DNA of 64,000 bases, from the NCBI RefSeq assembly GCF_000425865.1, contig NZ_AUEG01000001.1:62001-126000 (forward strand), written 5' to 3'. The translations under genes were made by a program, and so were the position numbers. This document shows positions 46,208 to 56,173 of the stretch, piece after piece; within the stretch, counting starts at the first letter, position 1, and every line of letters starts with the position of its first letter. A model generated the notes under the pieces. The model was not told the DNA's origin and ran no database searches. It worked only from the letters and a program-made list of their open reading frames with translations. The DNA comes from Lacticigenium naphthae DSM 19658 (lineage in GTDB: Bacteria > Bacillota > Bacilli > Lactobacillales > Carnobacteriaceae_A).

Positions 46208-48196
46208 TTATTTCAAGGAATACCGGGATCTTAACTCTAACACAATATCTCTTAAGCTAGCAGCTTTTTCAAAGTCTAATTCTTTAGCTGCTTGCTTCAT
46301 TTCCAGTTCCATAGTTTCAATCACTTCTCTTCTTTCATCTCTTGAAAGGGAAGCCAATTTTTCAGATGTGGATTCTCCCTTTCCATCAACTAATGTCGAA
46401 ATTTTGATTAAATCACGAACTTTTTTCTTGATTGTTGTAGGTGTGATTCCATGAACAGAATTATATTTTTCTTGGATCGCTCTTCTACGATTTGTTTCAT
46501 CGATAGCAAATTGCATAGAATCAGTAATTCTATCTGCATACATTATTACTCTACCGTTTTCATTTCTAGCCGCTCTCCCAATCGTTTGTATAAGCGCGCG
46601 ATTGCTCCGTAAAAACCCTTCTTTGTCAGCATCCAAGATGGCTACCAAGGACACTTCTGGAACATCTAATCCTTCTCTCAAAAGATTGATACCAATCAAT
46701 ACATCAAATTCGCCCAACCGCAAGTCCCGAATGATTTCTGTCCGTTCTAGAGTTTTAATATCACTATGCAAATATTTAACCTTGATACCTGCTTCTTTTA
46801 GATAATCGGTCAAATCTTCCGACATTTTTTTCGTTAACGTCGTAATGAAAACTCGTTCGTTCCGCTCGGTTCGTAGTGCAATTTCTTCAATTAAATCATC
46901 AATTTGTCCTTTGATCGGTCTAACCTCAATTTGAGGGTCTAATAGGCCCGTTGGCCGGATGATCTGTTCAATAACTGTGTTTGTTCTTTCTAATTCATAA
47001 GGTCCAGGTGTAGCAGAAATATACAAAATCTGGTTAACGTGTTTCTCGAATTCTTCAATTCTCAATGGCCGATTATCTAGTGCGCTTGGTAAACGAAATC
47101 CATGATCGATCAATTGTTGTTTTCGTGCTTTATCACCATTGTACATCCCTCTAATCTGAGGCATCGTCATGTGAGACTCATCAATAACGAATAAAGAATC
47201 ATCCGGAAAAAAGTCTAATAGCGTATATGGAGATTCCCCAGGCTTTCTTCCATCCATATGGCGGGAATAGTTTTCTATACCTGGACAATAGCCCATTTCC
47301 ATGAGCATTTCAATGTCATAGTTTGTGCGTTGCTCCAATCTCTGAGCTTCTAGTAATTTATTTTCCGAACGCAATTTTTCTAATTGCTCTACTAATTCTT
47401 TTTTTATCGATGCTATTGCTGAACGTGTTTGTTCATCATTAGCTACAAAGTGAGTAGCAGGAAAAATTGCAGCATGTTCTAAATCTGCTTTTACTTCCCC
47501 AGTTAACACATCGACCTCTCGGATTCGATCAATTTCATCTCCGAATAACTCCACTCGGATAGCTTCACTTTCTCTAGAAGCTAAGAAAATCTCAACTATA
47601 TCTCCCCTAACTCTAAAGCGTCCACGTTGAAAATCAATATCATTTCTCTCAAACTGCATATCGACTAATCTTCTGAGTAAGTCATCGCGCTTTATTTCAG
47701 TTCCAGCTCTTAGAGATAAAACATGATCTCTATAATCCAGCGGGTTTACTAAACCATAAATACATGAGACTGATGCAACAACAATGACATCTCTTCTTTC
47801 CAGAAGGGAACTTGTTGCGGAGTGTCTTAATTTGTCTATTTCATCATTAACACTTGCTTCTTTTTCTATAAATGTATCGGTTGATGGAACATACGCTTCC
47901 GGTTGGTAATAATCATAATAACTCACGAAATATTCAACTGCATTTTCTGGGAAAAATTCTTTGAATTCACTATACAACTGTCCAGCTAATGTTTTATTGT
48001 GTGCAATAACTAATGTAGGTCGATTGACTTCTTGTATTACATTTGAAACTGTAAAAGTTTTCCCCGTCCCGGTAGCGCCTAAAAGGACCTGTTCTTTTAG
48101 ATTTTCACGGAGACCTCTTATTAAACTTTCTATTGCAGCTGGTTGATCTCCACTGGGTTGATAATGTGATTGCAATTTAAATTGATCCAATTCCAT
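46208..48196 (-). CDS. uvrB: UvrABC system protein B
   Basis: A 662-residue damage-verification helicase of nucleotide excision repair. Walker A GATGTGKT lies near residue 40, then the beta-hairpin region [20 protein letters not shown] box (VIDESHMT) and motif [11 protein letters not shown]. The C-terminal UVR domain that contacts UvrC ([20 protein letters not shown]) is complete. No LexA box is visible upstream, and uvrA, its usual neighbour, is not present; rpsT and rpsO flank it. Confidence 0.97.
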   Translation of the reverse strand: MELDQFKLQSHYQPSGDQPAAIESLIRGLRENLKEQVLLGATGTGKTFTVSNVIQEVNRPTLVIAHNKTLAGQLYSEFKEFFPENAVEYFVSYYDYYQPEAYVPSTDTFIEKEASVNDEIDKLRHSATSSLLERRDVIVVASVSCIYGLVNPLDYRDHVLSLRAGTEIKRDDLLRRLVDMQFERNDIDFQRGRFRVRGDIVEIFLASRESEAIRVELFGDEIDRIREVDVLTGEVKADLEHAAIFPATHFVANDEQTRSAIASIKKELVEQLEKLRSENKLLEAQRLEQRTNYDIEMLMEMGYCPGIENYSRHMDGRKPGESPYTLLDFFPDDSLFVIDESHMTMPQIRGMYNGDKARKQQLIDHGFRLPSALDNRPLRIEEFEKHVNQILYISATPGPYELERTNTVIEQIIRPTGLLDPQIEVRPIKGQIDDLIEEIALRTERNERVFITTLTKKMSEDLTDYLKEAGIKVKYLHSDIKTLERTEIIRDLRLGEFDVLIGINLLREGLDVPEVSLVAILDADKEGFLRSNRALIQTIGRAARNENGRVIMYADRITDSMQFAIDETNRRRAIQEKYNSVHGITPTTIKKKVRDLIKISTLVDGKGESTSEKLASLSRDERREVIETMELEMKQAAKELDFEKAASLRDIVLELRSRYSLK

Positions 48197-48287
48197 ATAT
48201 ATAACTCCTCTCTCTATATGTTGACATTAATATAGATTTTTCAATCTTCTTTTCCATTTTACTGAAGTATGGCAAGATAAGAAAGGA

Positions 48288-48321
48288 AAAAGCCCATACC
48301 TTTTAAAAGGTATAGGCTTTT
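48288..48321 (-). terminator. Terminator of rpsT
   Basis: AAAGCC-C-ATACCTTTT pairs with AAAAGGTAT-A-GGCTTT with one mismatch and almost no loop, with A and T runs at the ends. It lies 14 bases past the rpsT stop. Confidence 0.85.
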
Positions 48322-48334
48322 TTTACTAAGTTAA

Positions 48335-48589
48335 TTACTTAGATAATTTTGAGCTTAAGCGCGATTTGTCACGACTAGCTTTATTTTTATGGATTAATCC
48401 TTTTGAAGCAGCCATGTCAATAGCTTTTTTTGCTTTTCTATATAACTCATTTGCGTTATCGTCATTTGCTTCAGCAGCTTTCAAAAATTTCTTTTTAGCT
48501 GTGCGCATTGCACTAACATGCGTGACATGTTGAGCAGCAGTTTTTTCAGATTGACGGTTGCGTTTCACTGCAGATTCAATATTTGGCAT
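48335..48589 (-). CDS. rpsT: 30S ribosomal protein S20
   Basis: An 84-residue basic helical 16S rRNA-binding protein. The start [16 protein letters not shown] and the end [19 protein letters not shown] are typical. The ATG at 48589 is preferred from family alignment, with GGGGTG six bases upstream; an upstream in-frame extension of ten residues is unlikely. The leader contains the inverted repeat AACCAAT/ATTGGTT (48614-48637), which could fold in the mRNA. It has its own promoter and terminator. Confidence 0.97.
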   Translation of the reverse strand: MPNIESAVKRNRQSEKTAAQHVTHVSAMRTAKKKFLKAAEANDDNANELYRKAKKAIDMAASKGLIHKNKASRDKSRLSSKLSK

Positions 48590-48613
48590 TCCATACACCC
48601 CACTTTCAAGTCT

Positions 48614-48637
48614 AACCAATACATCTATTCATTGGTT
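48614..48637 (-). promoter_or_regulatory. Hairpin in the rpsT leader
   Basis: AACCAAT and ATTGGTT pair with a ten-base loop between the promoter and the RBS of rpsT. It could serve autoregulation by S20; there is no U-tract, so it is not a terminator. Confidence 0.35.
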
Positions 48638-48653
48638 CATTTCAACATTGTTA

Positions 48654-48682
48654 ATTATACAGAATGACGAAGGATTTTGCAA
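48654..48682 (-). promoter_or_regulatory. Predicted promoter of rpsT
   Basis: -35 TTGCAA (48682-48677), 17-base spacer, perfect -10 TATAAT (48659-48654). It lies directly behind the holA stop. Confidence 0.75.
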
Positions 48683-48685
48683 TCC

Positions 48686-49756
48686 TTAGCTGTAAAGTTT
48701 TTTTACTTGATAGGAAGAATCTTGTTTCGATACCGCACAGAAACTCAAAATGAACAGTTCAAATTGCATCTGAACATTCCCCTGTCCAGTTTTAATTCTG
48801 TAATCTGCTTCGATCAAACCATTGTATGCTTGCGATAATGTGGTTTGTTCAAACTTTTTTTCTTGTTGTAAGGCTAATTTCACACGATAAGGATGAACTT
48901 TGATCAATTTTGCAATATCCGCCTGCTGATACCCTTTTGTTCGTAAAATTTTCACTTGTAAAAGAAGTCTAAATTGAGACAGCATTAAGGCAATGATCTT
49001 AATCGGTTCTTCTTTTTGCAAGAGTAATTCCTGATATAGTTCTAATGCTTCTCCCGTATTCTTTTTAAGAATGTAGTCATTCAATTCAAAAATATTTTGT
49101 TCTAAGGATTTTGATACAAGATTTTCTACAGAAGTGAGAGTAATATGCTTGGTATCCATATGGTATATTTTTAATTTTTCGAGTTCATTCATGATGTGTG
49201 TAAGATGTAAATCAGTTAAAGCCAACAATTTTTCAAATGCTTCAGGCTGAATAGAATAACCAGAGGAACGAATTTCTTCTTTTATAAAAGATTTTGTTTC
49301 GTACTCTTTCATCGGCTGGGTATCGATTAATATCGCCACTTTTTTAAGTAGCTTAGTTATTTTTTTCCGTTGATCTAATTTAGAATAAGGTGCGATAAAA
49401 ACAAGTACTGAAAATTCAGACGGGTTTTTCAAATAGTTTTCTAATCTAGTAAAATCATGTTCTATTTTTGCTTTATTCTTTTCTCCAGTTAAAAAAAAGG
49501 GATTCTCAATGAAAACAACTTTTTTCTCTCCAAAAAATGGAAAAGACTCGGCTTCTTCTAAAGCGCTCCCTAGAGGATGTTCTTCCATGTCATATTTCGC
49601 AAAGTTAAATTCATTCACTTCATTATTTAGGAAGCTATCAATCATATTCTCTTTTACGCGATTTACCAAATAGGATTCTTTTCCTAATATTAGATAAATA
49701 GGCTTGGGTTTATTTTGTTTTAATGAGATCAACACTTCTCCAATAGACATAATCAT
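48686..49756 (-). CDS. holA: DNA polymerase III delta subunit
   Basis: A 356-residue clamp-loader subunit that opens the beta clamp. The start (GEVLISLKQNKPKPIYLILGKESYL) is typical, then an AAA+-like fold without a working P-loop, and a C-terminal helical collar (NGLIEADYRIKTGQGNVQMQ). It starts at ATGATTATG; the first ATG (49756) and the third codon (49750) are both possible. It lies after comEC and before rpsT, the conserved Firmicutes order. Confidence 0.94.
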   Translation of the reverse strand: MIMSIGEVLISLKQNKPKPIYLILGKESYLVNRVKENMIDSFLNNEVNEFNFAKYDMEEHPLGSALEEAESFPFFGEKKVVFIENPFFLTGEKNKAKIEHDFTRLENYLKNPSEFSVLVFIAPYSKLDQRKKITKLLKKVAILIDTQPMKEYETKSFIKEEIRSSGYSIQPEAFEKLLALTDLHLTHIMNELEKLKIYHMDTKHITLTSVENLVSKSLEQNIFELNDYILKKNTGEALELYQELLLQKEEPIKIIALMLSQFRLLLQVKILRTKGYQQADIAKLIKVHPYRVKLALQQEKKFEQTTLSQAYNGLIEADYRIKTGQGNVQMQFELFILSFCAVSKQDSSYQVKKLYS

Positions 49757-49775
49757 CCAACTTTCTTTTCATCCA

Positions 49776-52112
49776 TCATTTTACAGTTTGAATTTTATTT
49801 TTACTCTTTATAAAAGAGTAGGTGAATCGAATAGCTCCAGATTCGTTTGTTTGGTACACTTTTACATTTTGGTTAAATAATATATTCAATACATCCTGAT
49901 GAGGATGTCCATATCGATTGTTATCGCCGACTGAAATCCAAGCGTATTCTGGATCGATCCAATTTACAAATTCTTTGCTGCTTGACGTATTACTACCATG
50001 ATGAGCAACTTTCAATATATCTACAGGTATTTGAGAATAACTCGATTGAAGAATGCTTTCTTCTATTTGAGAAATGTCTCCTGTAAATAACCAATCTTTC
50101 TTTCCAATTGTACCATATAAAATCAAAGAATCACTGTTGTTACCCGTACCTACACTCCTAGGACCCAAAATGGTCAAGGGGATATGTTTAGAAATATTCG
50201 ATAAAACTTCTTCTGGATAAACTTCAGAGATGATAGGTTGTTGGGTTGAGAAATTCTTTTTTATAGCTAAAAATTTTTCGTTATTTAGAGTTCCGCTTGT
50301 ACCTATTATCTCTTTTATTGTTATTTCTTTAGCCAAGTCGGAAAGAGCTTGGATATGATCAGCATCACTGTGAGTTAAAATCACCTTATCTATAGAAGAA
50401 ACACCTACACTTTTTAATGTAGGAATTAAAATTGATTTTCCGATAGAATATGGCTCTTTTCTATTTTGCCATTCTTCTTCAGGAAAATCGATAGTACCAC
50501 CCGTATCAATTAGAATAATTTCTCTTGAATACGGCGCTCTTAAAAGAATTGATTCGCCTTGACCGACATCAATCATCATTATTTCACCATAGAATGGATG
50601 CTTTTGAGCAAACATTAGTAAAAATAAGATGGATACAACAAAACAAGTTCTCTTTTTCTTGTACTCTCCCTTTTCTAATAATATATACAAATAAAGGCTA
50701 ATAACAATTAACAGTACCATTATTATAGGGGGGAATCGCCCAGAATTAAACGTTAAAAAAGGTATTTTACTCAAGGATTCAGCAATTTTTTCCATACCAT
50801 ATATCAATAGCAAAGAAATTGCTTGAAATACCTGACTAACTATTGGTAACGGTATAATTATTGTTACAACTAAGGTTAATAATAGGACCGGAATGATAAA
50901 CAGTGAGAAAAAAGGAATAAATACCAAATTAACGATTACTGCAGCCCAAGAAAATTCAAAAAAATGGTAACTAAGTATCGGAATAGCTGCCCAAAACAAT
51001 ACTACGGAAGTAACAAAATGAGTAGAAATAGAATAATTTTTTCGTAAAAACTTGGCCTCTTCCATTATTATGAGAAAAAAACTCAACGCAAAGCTAAGTT
51101 GGAATCCTACTTTCCATACATTATATGGATTTAGTATTATTACAAATACTAATGCAATGGACCATTTGTCCATTTGACTAAGCTTTATAGGAAGAAATAA
51201 ACACAAAATTTGGATAATAGTTTGAGTGATCGATCGTAATACACTCATTCCCCAATCAGTTATAGTTCCAAACATTGGAAGTATAACTAATAAAAAAACA
51301 CCACTTTCTTTCTTAGTTAATCCCATTTTCAATAATAAATGTTCACAGTTGTTTATTATTAAGGATACATGTAATCCAGAAATAGAGAGCAAATGCACAA
51401 TTCCCAAATAGCGAAAATAATCATAAGTTTCTTGAGAAAATCCATCTCTGTCTGCGAGAAATAGTAATTGTATATAATTATTTAAAGGATAGGTAAAATG
51501 ATTATCTATAAAAGAAATTGCTTTTTCTCTTAAATATGAAAAATATATCGGGAACATTCGAAATAAATTTCCGCCCTCAGAATGACTATCTTGAATAGAC
51601 TGTGCTTCAAGAACCCAATATATATTTTCGGATAATAAAAAATTGCGGTAATTGAATTGATTAAAATTAGATGGTTCACTAGGATATTTCAACTCGCCTG
51701 AAAATTCTATAAGGTCAAGAGTCATTGAGTTTTCCCACTCTGTTTTCTCATCGCTAGTTTCCAGTTTTTTACGTATTATTACTTTTTCACTCTTGTTATC
51801 TGGACGTAACAGTTCAGCTTCAAAACGTACTAAATCTCCATCGACTTTAACAGTATCTTGATAAATATATCCTTCAAAAACCGTTTCATCCTTATTGATG
51901 TTTGAAGTTTCATGGTGAACAGTAAAATAAGCTAGTCCCCCGTAACTAAAAATGAACAGGAGAGAAACTAGCATGACTAACTTTTCTCTAAGAACTAGCA
52001 CCCTGAAAATCCACAAAGCCAAAAGTAAAAGGCTCCAATATGACGCGTTACTTACAAAAACTAATGTACTGATTAAAGCGGAAAAAGCGACAAATACTAG
52101 ACGATCATACAA
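49776..52112 (-). CDS. comEC: DNA internalisation channel protein ComEC/Rec2
   Basis: A 778-residue membrane protein that carries single-stranded DNA across the membrane during transformation. An N-terminal group of hydrophobic helices and an OB-like external domain (residues 80-170) precede the Competence domain with its many helices (HLLSISGLHVSLI). The C-terminal metallo-beta-lactamase domain has the intact motif LTHSDADH and the later HHGSNTSS and GHPHQDVL. No frameshift or stop was seen, so the channel looks functional. It lies 14 bases after comEB. Confidence 0.95.
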   Translation of the reverse strand: MYDRLVFVAFSALISTLVFVSNASYWSLLLLALWIFRVLVLREKLVMLVSLLFIFSYGGLAYFTVHHETSNINKDETVFEGYIYQDTVKVDGDLVRFEAELLRPDNKSEKVIIRKKLETSDEKTEWENSMTLDLIEFSGELKYPSEPSNFNQFNYRNFLLSENIYWVLEAQSIQDSHSEGGNLFRMFPIYFSYLREKAISFIDNHFTYPLNNYIQLLFLADRDGFSQETYDYFRYLGIVHLLSISGLHVSLIINNCEHLLLKMGLTKKESGVFLLVILPMFGTITDWGMSVLRSITQTIIQILCLFLPIKLSQMDKWSIALVFVIILNPYNVWKVGFQLSFALSFFLIIMEEAKFLRKNYSISTHFVTSVVLFWAAIPILSYHFFEFSWAAVIVNLVFIPFFSLFIIPVLLLTLVVTIIIPLPIVSQVFQAISLLLIYGMEKIAESLSKIPFLTFNSGRFPPIIMVLLIVISLYLYILLEKGEYKKKRTCFVVSILFLLMFAQKHPFYGEIMMIDVGQGESILLRAPYSREIILIDTGGTIDFPEEEWQNRKEPYSIGKSILIPTLKSVGVSSIDKVILTHSDADHIQALSDLAKEITIKEIIGTSGTLNNEKFLAIKKNFSTQQPIISEVYPEEVLSNISKHIPLTILGPRSVGTGNNSDSLILYGTIGKKDWLFTGDISQIEESILQSSYSQIPVDILKVAHHGSNTSSSKEFVNWIDPEYAWISVGDNNRYGHPHQDVLNILFNQNVKVYQTNESGAIRFTYSFIKSKNKIQTVK

Positions 52113-52126
52113 ATAACGTATAAATT

Positions 52127-52630
52127 TTATTCATCTAGGTCATTGATTATTATTTGATCGTTTGAATCTATTTCGAATTGAAGAGTTTGAAAAAAATCTT
52201 TTGGAATTGCAACCTTTGATACATCCACATTACTTTGCTTTAATAGATTTATTGCATATTCATTGTTATGATAGTCATTCAAATAATAAATATGTTTAAT
52301 TCCAGCTTGAATAATCATTTTTGTGCATTGCAAACAAGGAAAATGAGTGACATAAATTTCAGCATCTTGAGTAGGAACTCCAAATTTTGCGCATTGGAGA
52401 ATAGCATTCATTTCTGCATGAATCGTGCGCACACAGTGGCCGTCTATTACGTAACATCCATCATCTATGCAATGTACATCTCCACTTACGGATCCATTAT
52501 ATCCTCCGGAAATAACTCGCTTGTCTCTGACTATAGTTGCTCCTACAGTCAAGCGAGTACATGTGCTCCTTTGAGCTAACAGTAAGCTTTGTGCCATGAA
52601 ATATTGATCCCACGGTATTCTTTTTTCCAT
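52127..52630 (-). CDS. comEB: dCMP deaminase family protein ComEB
   Basis: A 167-residue zinc deaminase making dUMP from dCMP. The active-site motif is HAEMNAILQC with PCLQCTKMI; the start IPWDQYFMAQSLLLAQRSTC is typical. It sits between comEA and comEC as in other Firmicutes, where it is not needed for DNA uptake itself. Confidence 0.95.
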   Translation of the reverse strand: MEKRIPWDQYFMAQSLLLAQRSTCTRLTVGATIVRDKRVISGGYNGSVSGDVHCIDDGCYVIDGHCVRTIHAEMNAILQCAKFGVPTQDAEIYVTHFPCLQCTKMIIQAGIKHIYYLNDYHNNEYAINLLKQSNVDVSKVAIPKDFFQTLQFEIDSNDQIIINDLDE

Positions 52631-52699
52631 TATAAACTCCCTTTAAAACATTTTTCATTAAGTATACAAAAGCAAAGTCAAAGGTGCAAACCCATTTTT

Positions 52700-53299
52700 T
52701 TACAAACTTATCATTTCTTTAATAGCTTCAAATGTTTTATCGCCAATTCCCGTTACATTCATTATTTCCTCTATTGTCTTGAAGCTCCCAACTTCCTCTC
52801 TATACTGAATGATTTGGTTTGCTTTTTTCTCTCCGATACCAGGCAGAGCCGTTAACTCTGTAGCAGTAGCTCTATTTAAACTAATTTTTTGATCGCTTGC
52901 TTCTCCCTCAAAGATGGTGTTCTCATTTATTTCTTCTTGATTTGGAATGTAAAGTAGCATTTGATCTGTTAATAGTTGCGCCAAATTTATTGTTTCTGTG
53001 TTTGCCTCTTCAGTTACGCCTCCTGCCTTTTCAATTGCTTGGTATATTCTTGTTCCGTCCTCAAAAGAATAAATCCCAGGACTCTTCACTGCCCCTTTTA
53101 CATCAATAATCAATTCTGTAGGTTCGCTTTCTATTTCAGTGGATTCTAATTTTTGTTCTGTAATTAGTTGCACTTCACCAATTTTATTTTCTTCACCCTC
53201 AAAGATATTAGAAAGAAAGAAAATCATTATGACGAAAAAAATACCGATTACCCCAGTCTTAATTAGAGTGCTATATGAATTTATCCATAATTTTATCAA
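52700..53299 (-). CDS. comEA: DNA receptor for competence ComEA
   Basis: A roughly 199-residue membrane-anchored DNA-binding protein of transformation. One N-terminal helix (TGVIGIFFVIMIFFL, residues 14-30) is followed by a SLBB domain (IDVKGAVKSPGIYSFEDG), a linker and a C-terminal pair of helix-hairpin-helix motifs (LNRATATELTALPGIGEKKA, then IMNVTGIGDKTFEAI). The start is unclear. The best in-frame candidate is TTG at 53299 without a clear RBS, while AAAGGAGA and an ATG at 53325 lie upstream in another frame. It is the first gene of the comE operon. Confidence 0.88.
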   Translation of the reverse strand: MIKLWINSYSTLIKTGVIGIFFVIMIFFLSNIFEGEENKIGEVQLITEQKLESTEIESEPTELIIDVKGAVKSPGIYSFEDGTRIYQAIEKAGGVTEEANTETINLAQLLTDQMLLYIPNQEEINENTIFEGEASDQKISLNRATATELTALPGIGEKKANQIIQYREEVGSFKTIEEIMNVTGIGDKTFEAIKEMISL

Positions 53300-53416
53300 A
53301 CTTAAAATTTTCTCAATCTTAGCATTGATCTATCTCACTCTCCTTTTTCACACAATCATATATACGAAACAATAAACAAAAAAATTTTGTCATGTTGGAT
53401 CTATGAATAAAAAAAA

Positions 53417-53438
53417 GAGTCGGATAGATTCCCGACTC
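53417..53438 (-). terminator. Terminator of coaD
   Basis: GAGTCGG and CCGACTC form a 7-bp stem with an eight-base loop, followed on the minus strand by T8. It lies 10 bases past the coaD stop and before the comEA promoter region. Confidence 0.85.
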
Positions 53439-53447
53439 ACTTGCTTC

Positions 53448-53927
53448 TTATTCAAACTTTTTTTTGATTGCTGTATTAATAATCGAAGGAAGAAAAGGTT
53501 CGACTGTCCCATTAAGTTTAGCTACTTCTTTAATCAATGAAGAACTGATATGCCGATATTTTTCATCAGCAAACAAAATAACCGTTTCTAAATTTTCATT
53601 TTGCACTTTATTCATTAAAGCAATTTCATATTCGTATTCATAATCTTTAACAGTCCGAACTCCTCTTAATAAAACGGTCGTGTCTAGTTCATTTGCCAGA
53701 TCGGCAGTAAGTTTTCCTGAATGTTCAAGAACAGAAATTTTTGAATAGTCTTTTACAACCTCTTTTATTAATCCTACTTTCTCTTTTGCAGAAAACAGAC
53801 CTTTTTTTGATGTGTTCGTAGCCACAACTATTATTACTTCTTCAAATAATCGAGTACCTCTAACAGCAATATCTAAATGACCCTTTGAAAAAGGATCAAA
53901 ACTACCCGCATACAGTGCTTTTGCCAT
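53448..53927 (-). CDS. coaD: Pantetheine-phosphate adenylyltransferase
   Basis: A 159-residue enzyme of coenzyme A synthesis, transferring AMP to phosphopantetheine. The nucleotidyltransferase motif YAGSFDPFSKGHLDI and the later ISSSLIKEVAKLNG are diagnostic. Its ATG overlaps the rsmD stop by one base; the rsmD-coaD pair is conserved. The window also holds coaBC. Confidence 0.97.
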   Translation of the reverse strand: MAKALYAGSFDPFSKGHLDIAVRGTRLFEEVIIVVATNTSKKGLFSAKEKVGLIKEVVKDYSKISVLEHSGKLTADLANELDTTVLLRGVRTVKDYEYEYEIALMNKVQNENLETVILFADEKYRHISSSLIKEVAKLNGTVEPFLPSIINTAIKKKFE

Positions 53928-54499
53928 TAGTAGTTTCCCTCACCTTCCAGCATATACTCATAAAAATAACAGGTTGTATTTCCATAGTTCACCTTTTTTA
54001 ACAAGGATACCTGATTAATATTTTTATCTAAACTTGTGTGTTTATCTACTTCGCAGACAATAATCGCATTTTTTTCTAGTAAATCGAGCTTTTGTAGATC
54101 CTGAATATCTTGCAGAATTCTTTGCTTTGCATATGGAGGATCCAAAAATATAATCTTGAATTTTATTTTTGATTGGGATAATTTCTCAAGTGCTAAAGCA
54201 GAAGTCGTTTTAATTATTTCGAATTTGTCTTCGTTTTTTGTTAACGCTACATTTGTCTGTATTGTTTGGATAGCTTGTCTAGATCGATCTATTAAATAAG
54301 CTTTTTCTGCTCCTCTGGACACCGCTTCGATACCCAGGGCTCCACTTCCAGAGTACAAATCTAAACAATCACCACCCTCAAAATATGGACCGATAATATT
54401 GAATATCGATTCTTTGATTTTATCTGTAGTTGGTCGTGTGTTTTGGCCAGGTACAGACTTTAACTTTCGACCTTTAAATTCGCCAGCTATTATGCGCAT
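53927..54499 (-). CDS. rsmD: 16S rRNA (guanine-966-N2)-methyltransferase RsmD
   Basis: A 190-residue SAM methyltransferase. The start MRIIAGEFKGRKLKSVPG, the segment TRPTTDKIKESIFN, the SAM motif LDLYSGSGALGIEA and the catalytic FLDPPYA are diagnostic. The ATG at 54499 fits RBS AAGGA better than the GTG six codons upstream. It is coupled to coaD. Confidence 0.95.
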   Translation of the reverse strand: MRIIAGEFKGRKLKSVPGQNTRPTTDKIKESIFNIIGPYFEGGDCLDLYSGSGALGIEAVSRGAEKAYLIDRSRQAIQTIQTNVALTKNEDKFEIIKTTSALALEKLSQSKIKFKIIFLDPPYAKQRILQDIQDLQKLDLLEKNAIIVCEVDKHTSLDKNINQVSLLKKVNYGNTTCYFYEYMLEGEGNY

Positions 54500-54537
54500 T
54501 TCAACATTTTCCTTCACTTAATATTTTATTTATTTGA

Positions 54538-54855
54538 TTACAATAAAGATAAATCATCCATAGGATTTGAATGCTTTTCATCTTCTTTTTTTTCTTTACG
54601 AAGTGAGTCTAGGACCCCATCATATGTTACCTTGATTGCACCTCGATAGGATGGTTCAACTCGTCTCACGAAATGGAATTTAGTTATTTTTTTTATAGTT
54701 TCTTCCAATTTATCTTGATCAACATATAATACGACATAATTCATTTTTTTAGATATATAGTGTATTAAGCCGTATCTTTTTAATTTATTTATAAATTTCG
54801 GTGTATAAATCCAAATAATTAACCCTTGCCGGTTTTTTTCATTTTCCTCGCTCAT
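54538..54855 (-). CDS. ylbG: YlbG family protein (DUF2129)
   Basis: A 105-residue soluble protein of unknown function found next to rsmD-coaD in most Firmicutes. The family core is clear (GLIIWIYTPKFINKLKRYG, MNYVVLYVDQD, FVRRVEPSYRG). The ATG at 54855 has RBS AAAGGAAG; a 37-codon longer reading runs back into the ftsW terminator and is rejected. The C-terminal tail is charged and variable. Confidence 0.9.
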   Translation of the reverse strand: MSEENEKNRQGLIIWIYTPKFINKLKRYGLIHYISKKMNYVVLYVDQDKLEETIKKITKFHFVRRVEPSYRGAIKVTYDGVLDSLRKEKKEDEKHSNPMDDLSLL

Positions 54856-54937
54856 GTATATCAACTTCCTTTCGTCTTTAACAGTATACCAAAATTTCAA
54901 CATATCAGAAAGACTCATACTACTTTGCTCAAAAAAA

Positions 54938-54962
54938 GGGGAAAGCGCAAGCCTCTCTCCCC
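54938..54962 (-). terminator. Terminator of ftsW
   Basis: GGGGAGAG pairs with CTTTCCCC (one G-U), loop CGC-rich, followed by T7 on the minus strand. It lies 16 bases past the ftsW stop. Confidence 0.8.
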
Positions 54963-54977
54963 TCATTTTTCAAAAAA

Positions 54978-56138
54978 TTATTTTAACGGATGATTATTTT
55001 GCTGCCGTATATATTTTTCTTGTGCAGAAACATTTAATACTGCACCAATTCCAATCGAAATAGTCAGTACGCTTGATCCACCATAACTAATGAACGGGAA
55101 AGTTACCCCGGTTACTGGCATTAGACCCAATACACCTCCAAGATTAATAGAGGTTTGGATCAATAATAAACTAGCTACCCCTATGCTTACTAACGAATTA
55201 AATGGGCTCTTAGCCCTTATACCAACTAGAAAAATTCGGAGAATTAAAAATGCTAATAAAAGAATCAACGCACCAATACCAACCAGTCCGAGCTCTTCTC
55301 CAACGATTGATACAATAAAATCAGTATACGGTTCTGGTAAATACCCCGTTTTCTGAACCGATTCTCCGATTCCAACTCCAAAAAGCCCTCCACGGCTCAG
55401 CGCATAATAAGAGTTTATTAACTGTAGTCCTGTACTTTCAGATAAGGAAAATGGATCCCAAAAAGCTAAAAACCGATTGTATTGGTAAGTATGTGGAAAC
55501 ATCTTTTCGCCAAAATGAATTACTGCAGCAAAAAAAGCAGAAATTCCAGATATTCCTAACCCTATAAAAAAGAAACTTATCTTTGTAGATACTCCACTAC
55601 TAATAATCATGACAAAAGCGACTAAAAGCACTATTAGAGCTCCCCCCACATCTGGTTGGATAACTATTAAAAAGATAATAGAAACTACGAGACTAAGAGG
55701 TTTCACTATGAATTTACGGAAGTTATTCACGATTAGCGACTGTTTTTTTGAGAAAACACTAGCAAAATACCATATCACAATAATTTTAGTAAACTCTGCT
55801 GGTTGTAACCCTATCGGTCCCAAATCGATCCAGCCTTTAGCCCCATTTATTTCTTCACCGAAAAAAATCAAATAAATCAATAATGCCATAATTCCAAATA
55901 CGGCGAGCATAATTATTTTTGTTGATTTTAAAATTTTTGTAGGCAAGAAAAACATAAATGAGGTTACAAAGAAACTAATACCAACAAAAATACTCTGACG
56001 AATCATATAATGCATAGGATTATCAAACTCACTCAATGCTAGATAAATACTTGCACTATAGACCATCAAGACACCTGTTACACTCAAAATAATGAAAGGT
56101 ATTAAAATATAATAGTCAATAAATTTTGTTTTTTTCAT
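54978..56138 (-). CDS. ftsW: Peptidoglycan glycosyltransferase FtsW
   Basis: A 386-residue SEDS-family polymerase of septal peptidoglycan with ten membrane helices. The start (YYILIPFIILSVTGVLMVYSAS), the motif GPIGLQPAEFTKI, the large external loop LSRGGLFGVGIGESVQKTGYLPEPYTDFI with the catalytic-type Asp, and the C-terminal PVTGVTFPFISYGGSS are classic. FtsW and RodA are hard to separate by eye; position next to ylaN and typA supports FtsW. Confidence 0.93.
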   Translation of the reverse strand: MKKTKFIDYYILIPFIILSVTGVLMVYSASIYLALSEFDNPMHYMIRQSIFVGISFFVTSFMFFLPTKILKSTKIIMLAVFGIMALLIYLIFFGEEINGAKGWIDLGPIGLQPAEFTKIIVIWYFASVFSKKQSLIVNNFRKFIVKPLSLVVSIIFLIVIQPDVGGALIVLLVAFVMIISSGVSTKISFFFIGLGISGISAFFAAVIHFGEKMFPHTYQYNRFLAFWDPFSLSESTGLQLINSYYALSRGGLFGVGIGESVQKTGYLPEPYTDFIVSIVGEELGLVGIGALILLLAFLILRIFLVGIRAKSPFNSLVSIGVASLLLIQTSINLGGVLGLMPVTGVTFPFISYGGSSVLTISIGIGAVLNVSAQEKYIRQQNNHPLK

Positions 56139-56173
56139 ATAATGAGGGTGCTTCCCTTCCCCCTCTCTCTATT

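Noticed and set aside
53330-53400. Possible ComX (CIN-box) promoter before comEA
   Set aside because: A TACGAA-like string is present only on the wrong strand relative to comEA and does not match the TACGAATA box in the needed orientation.
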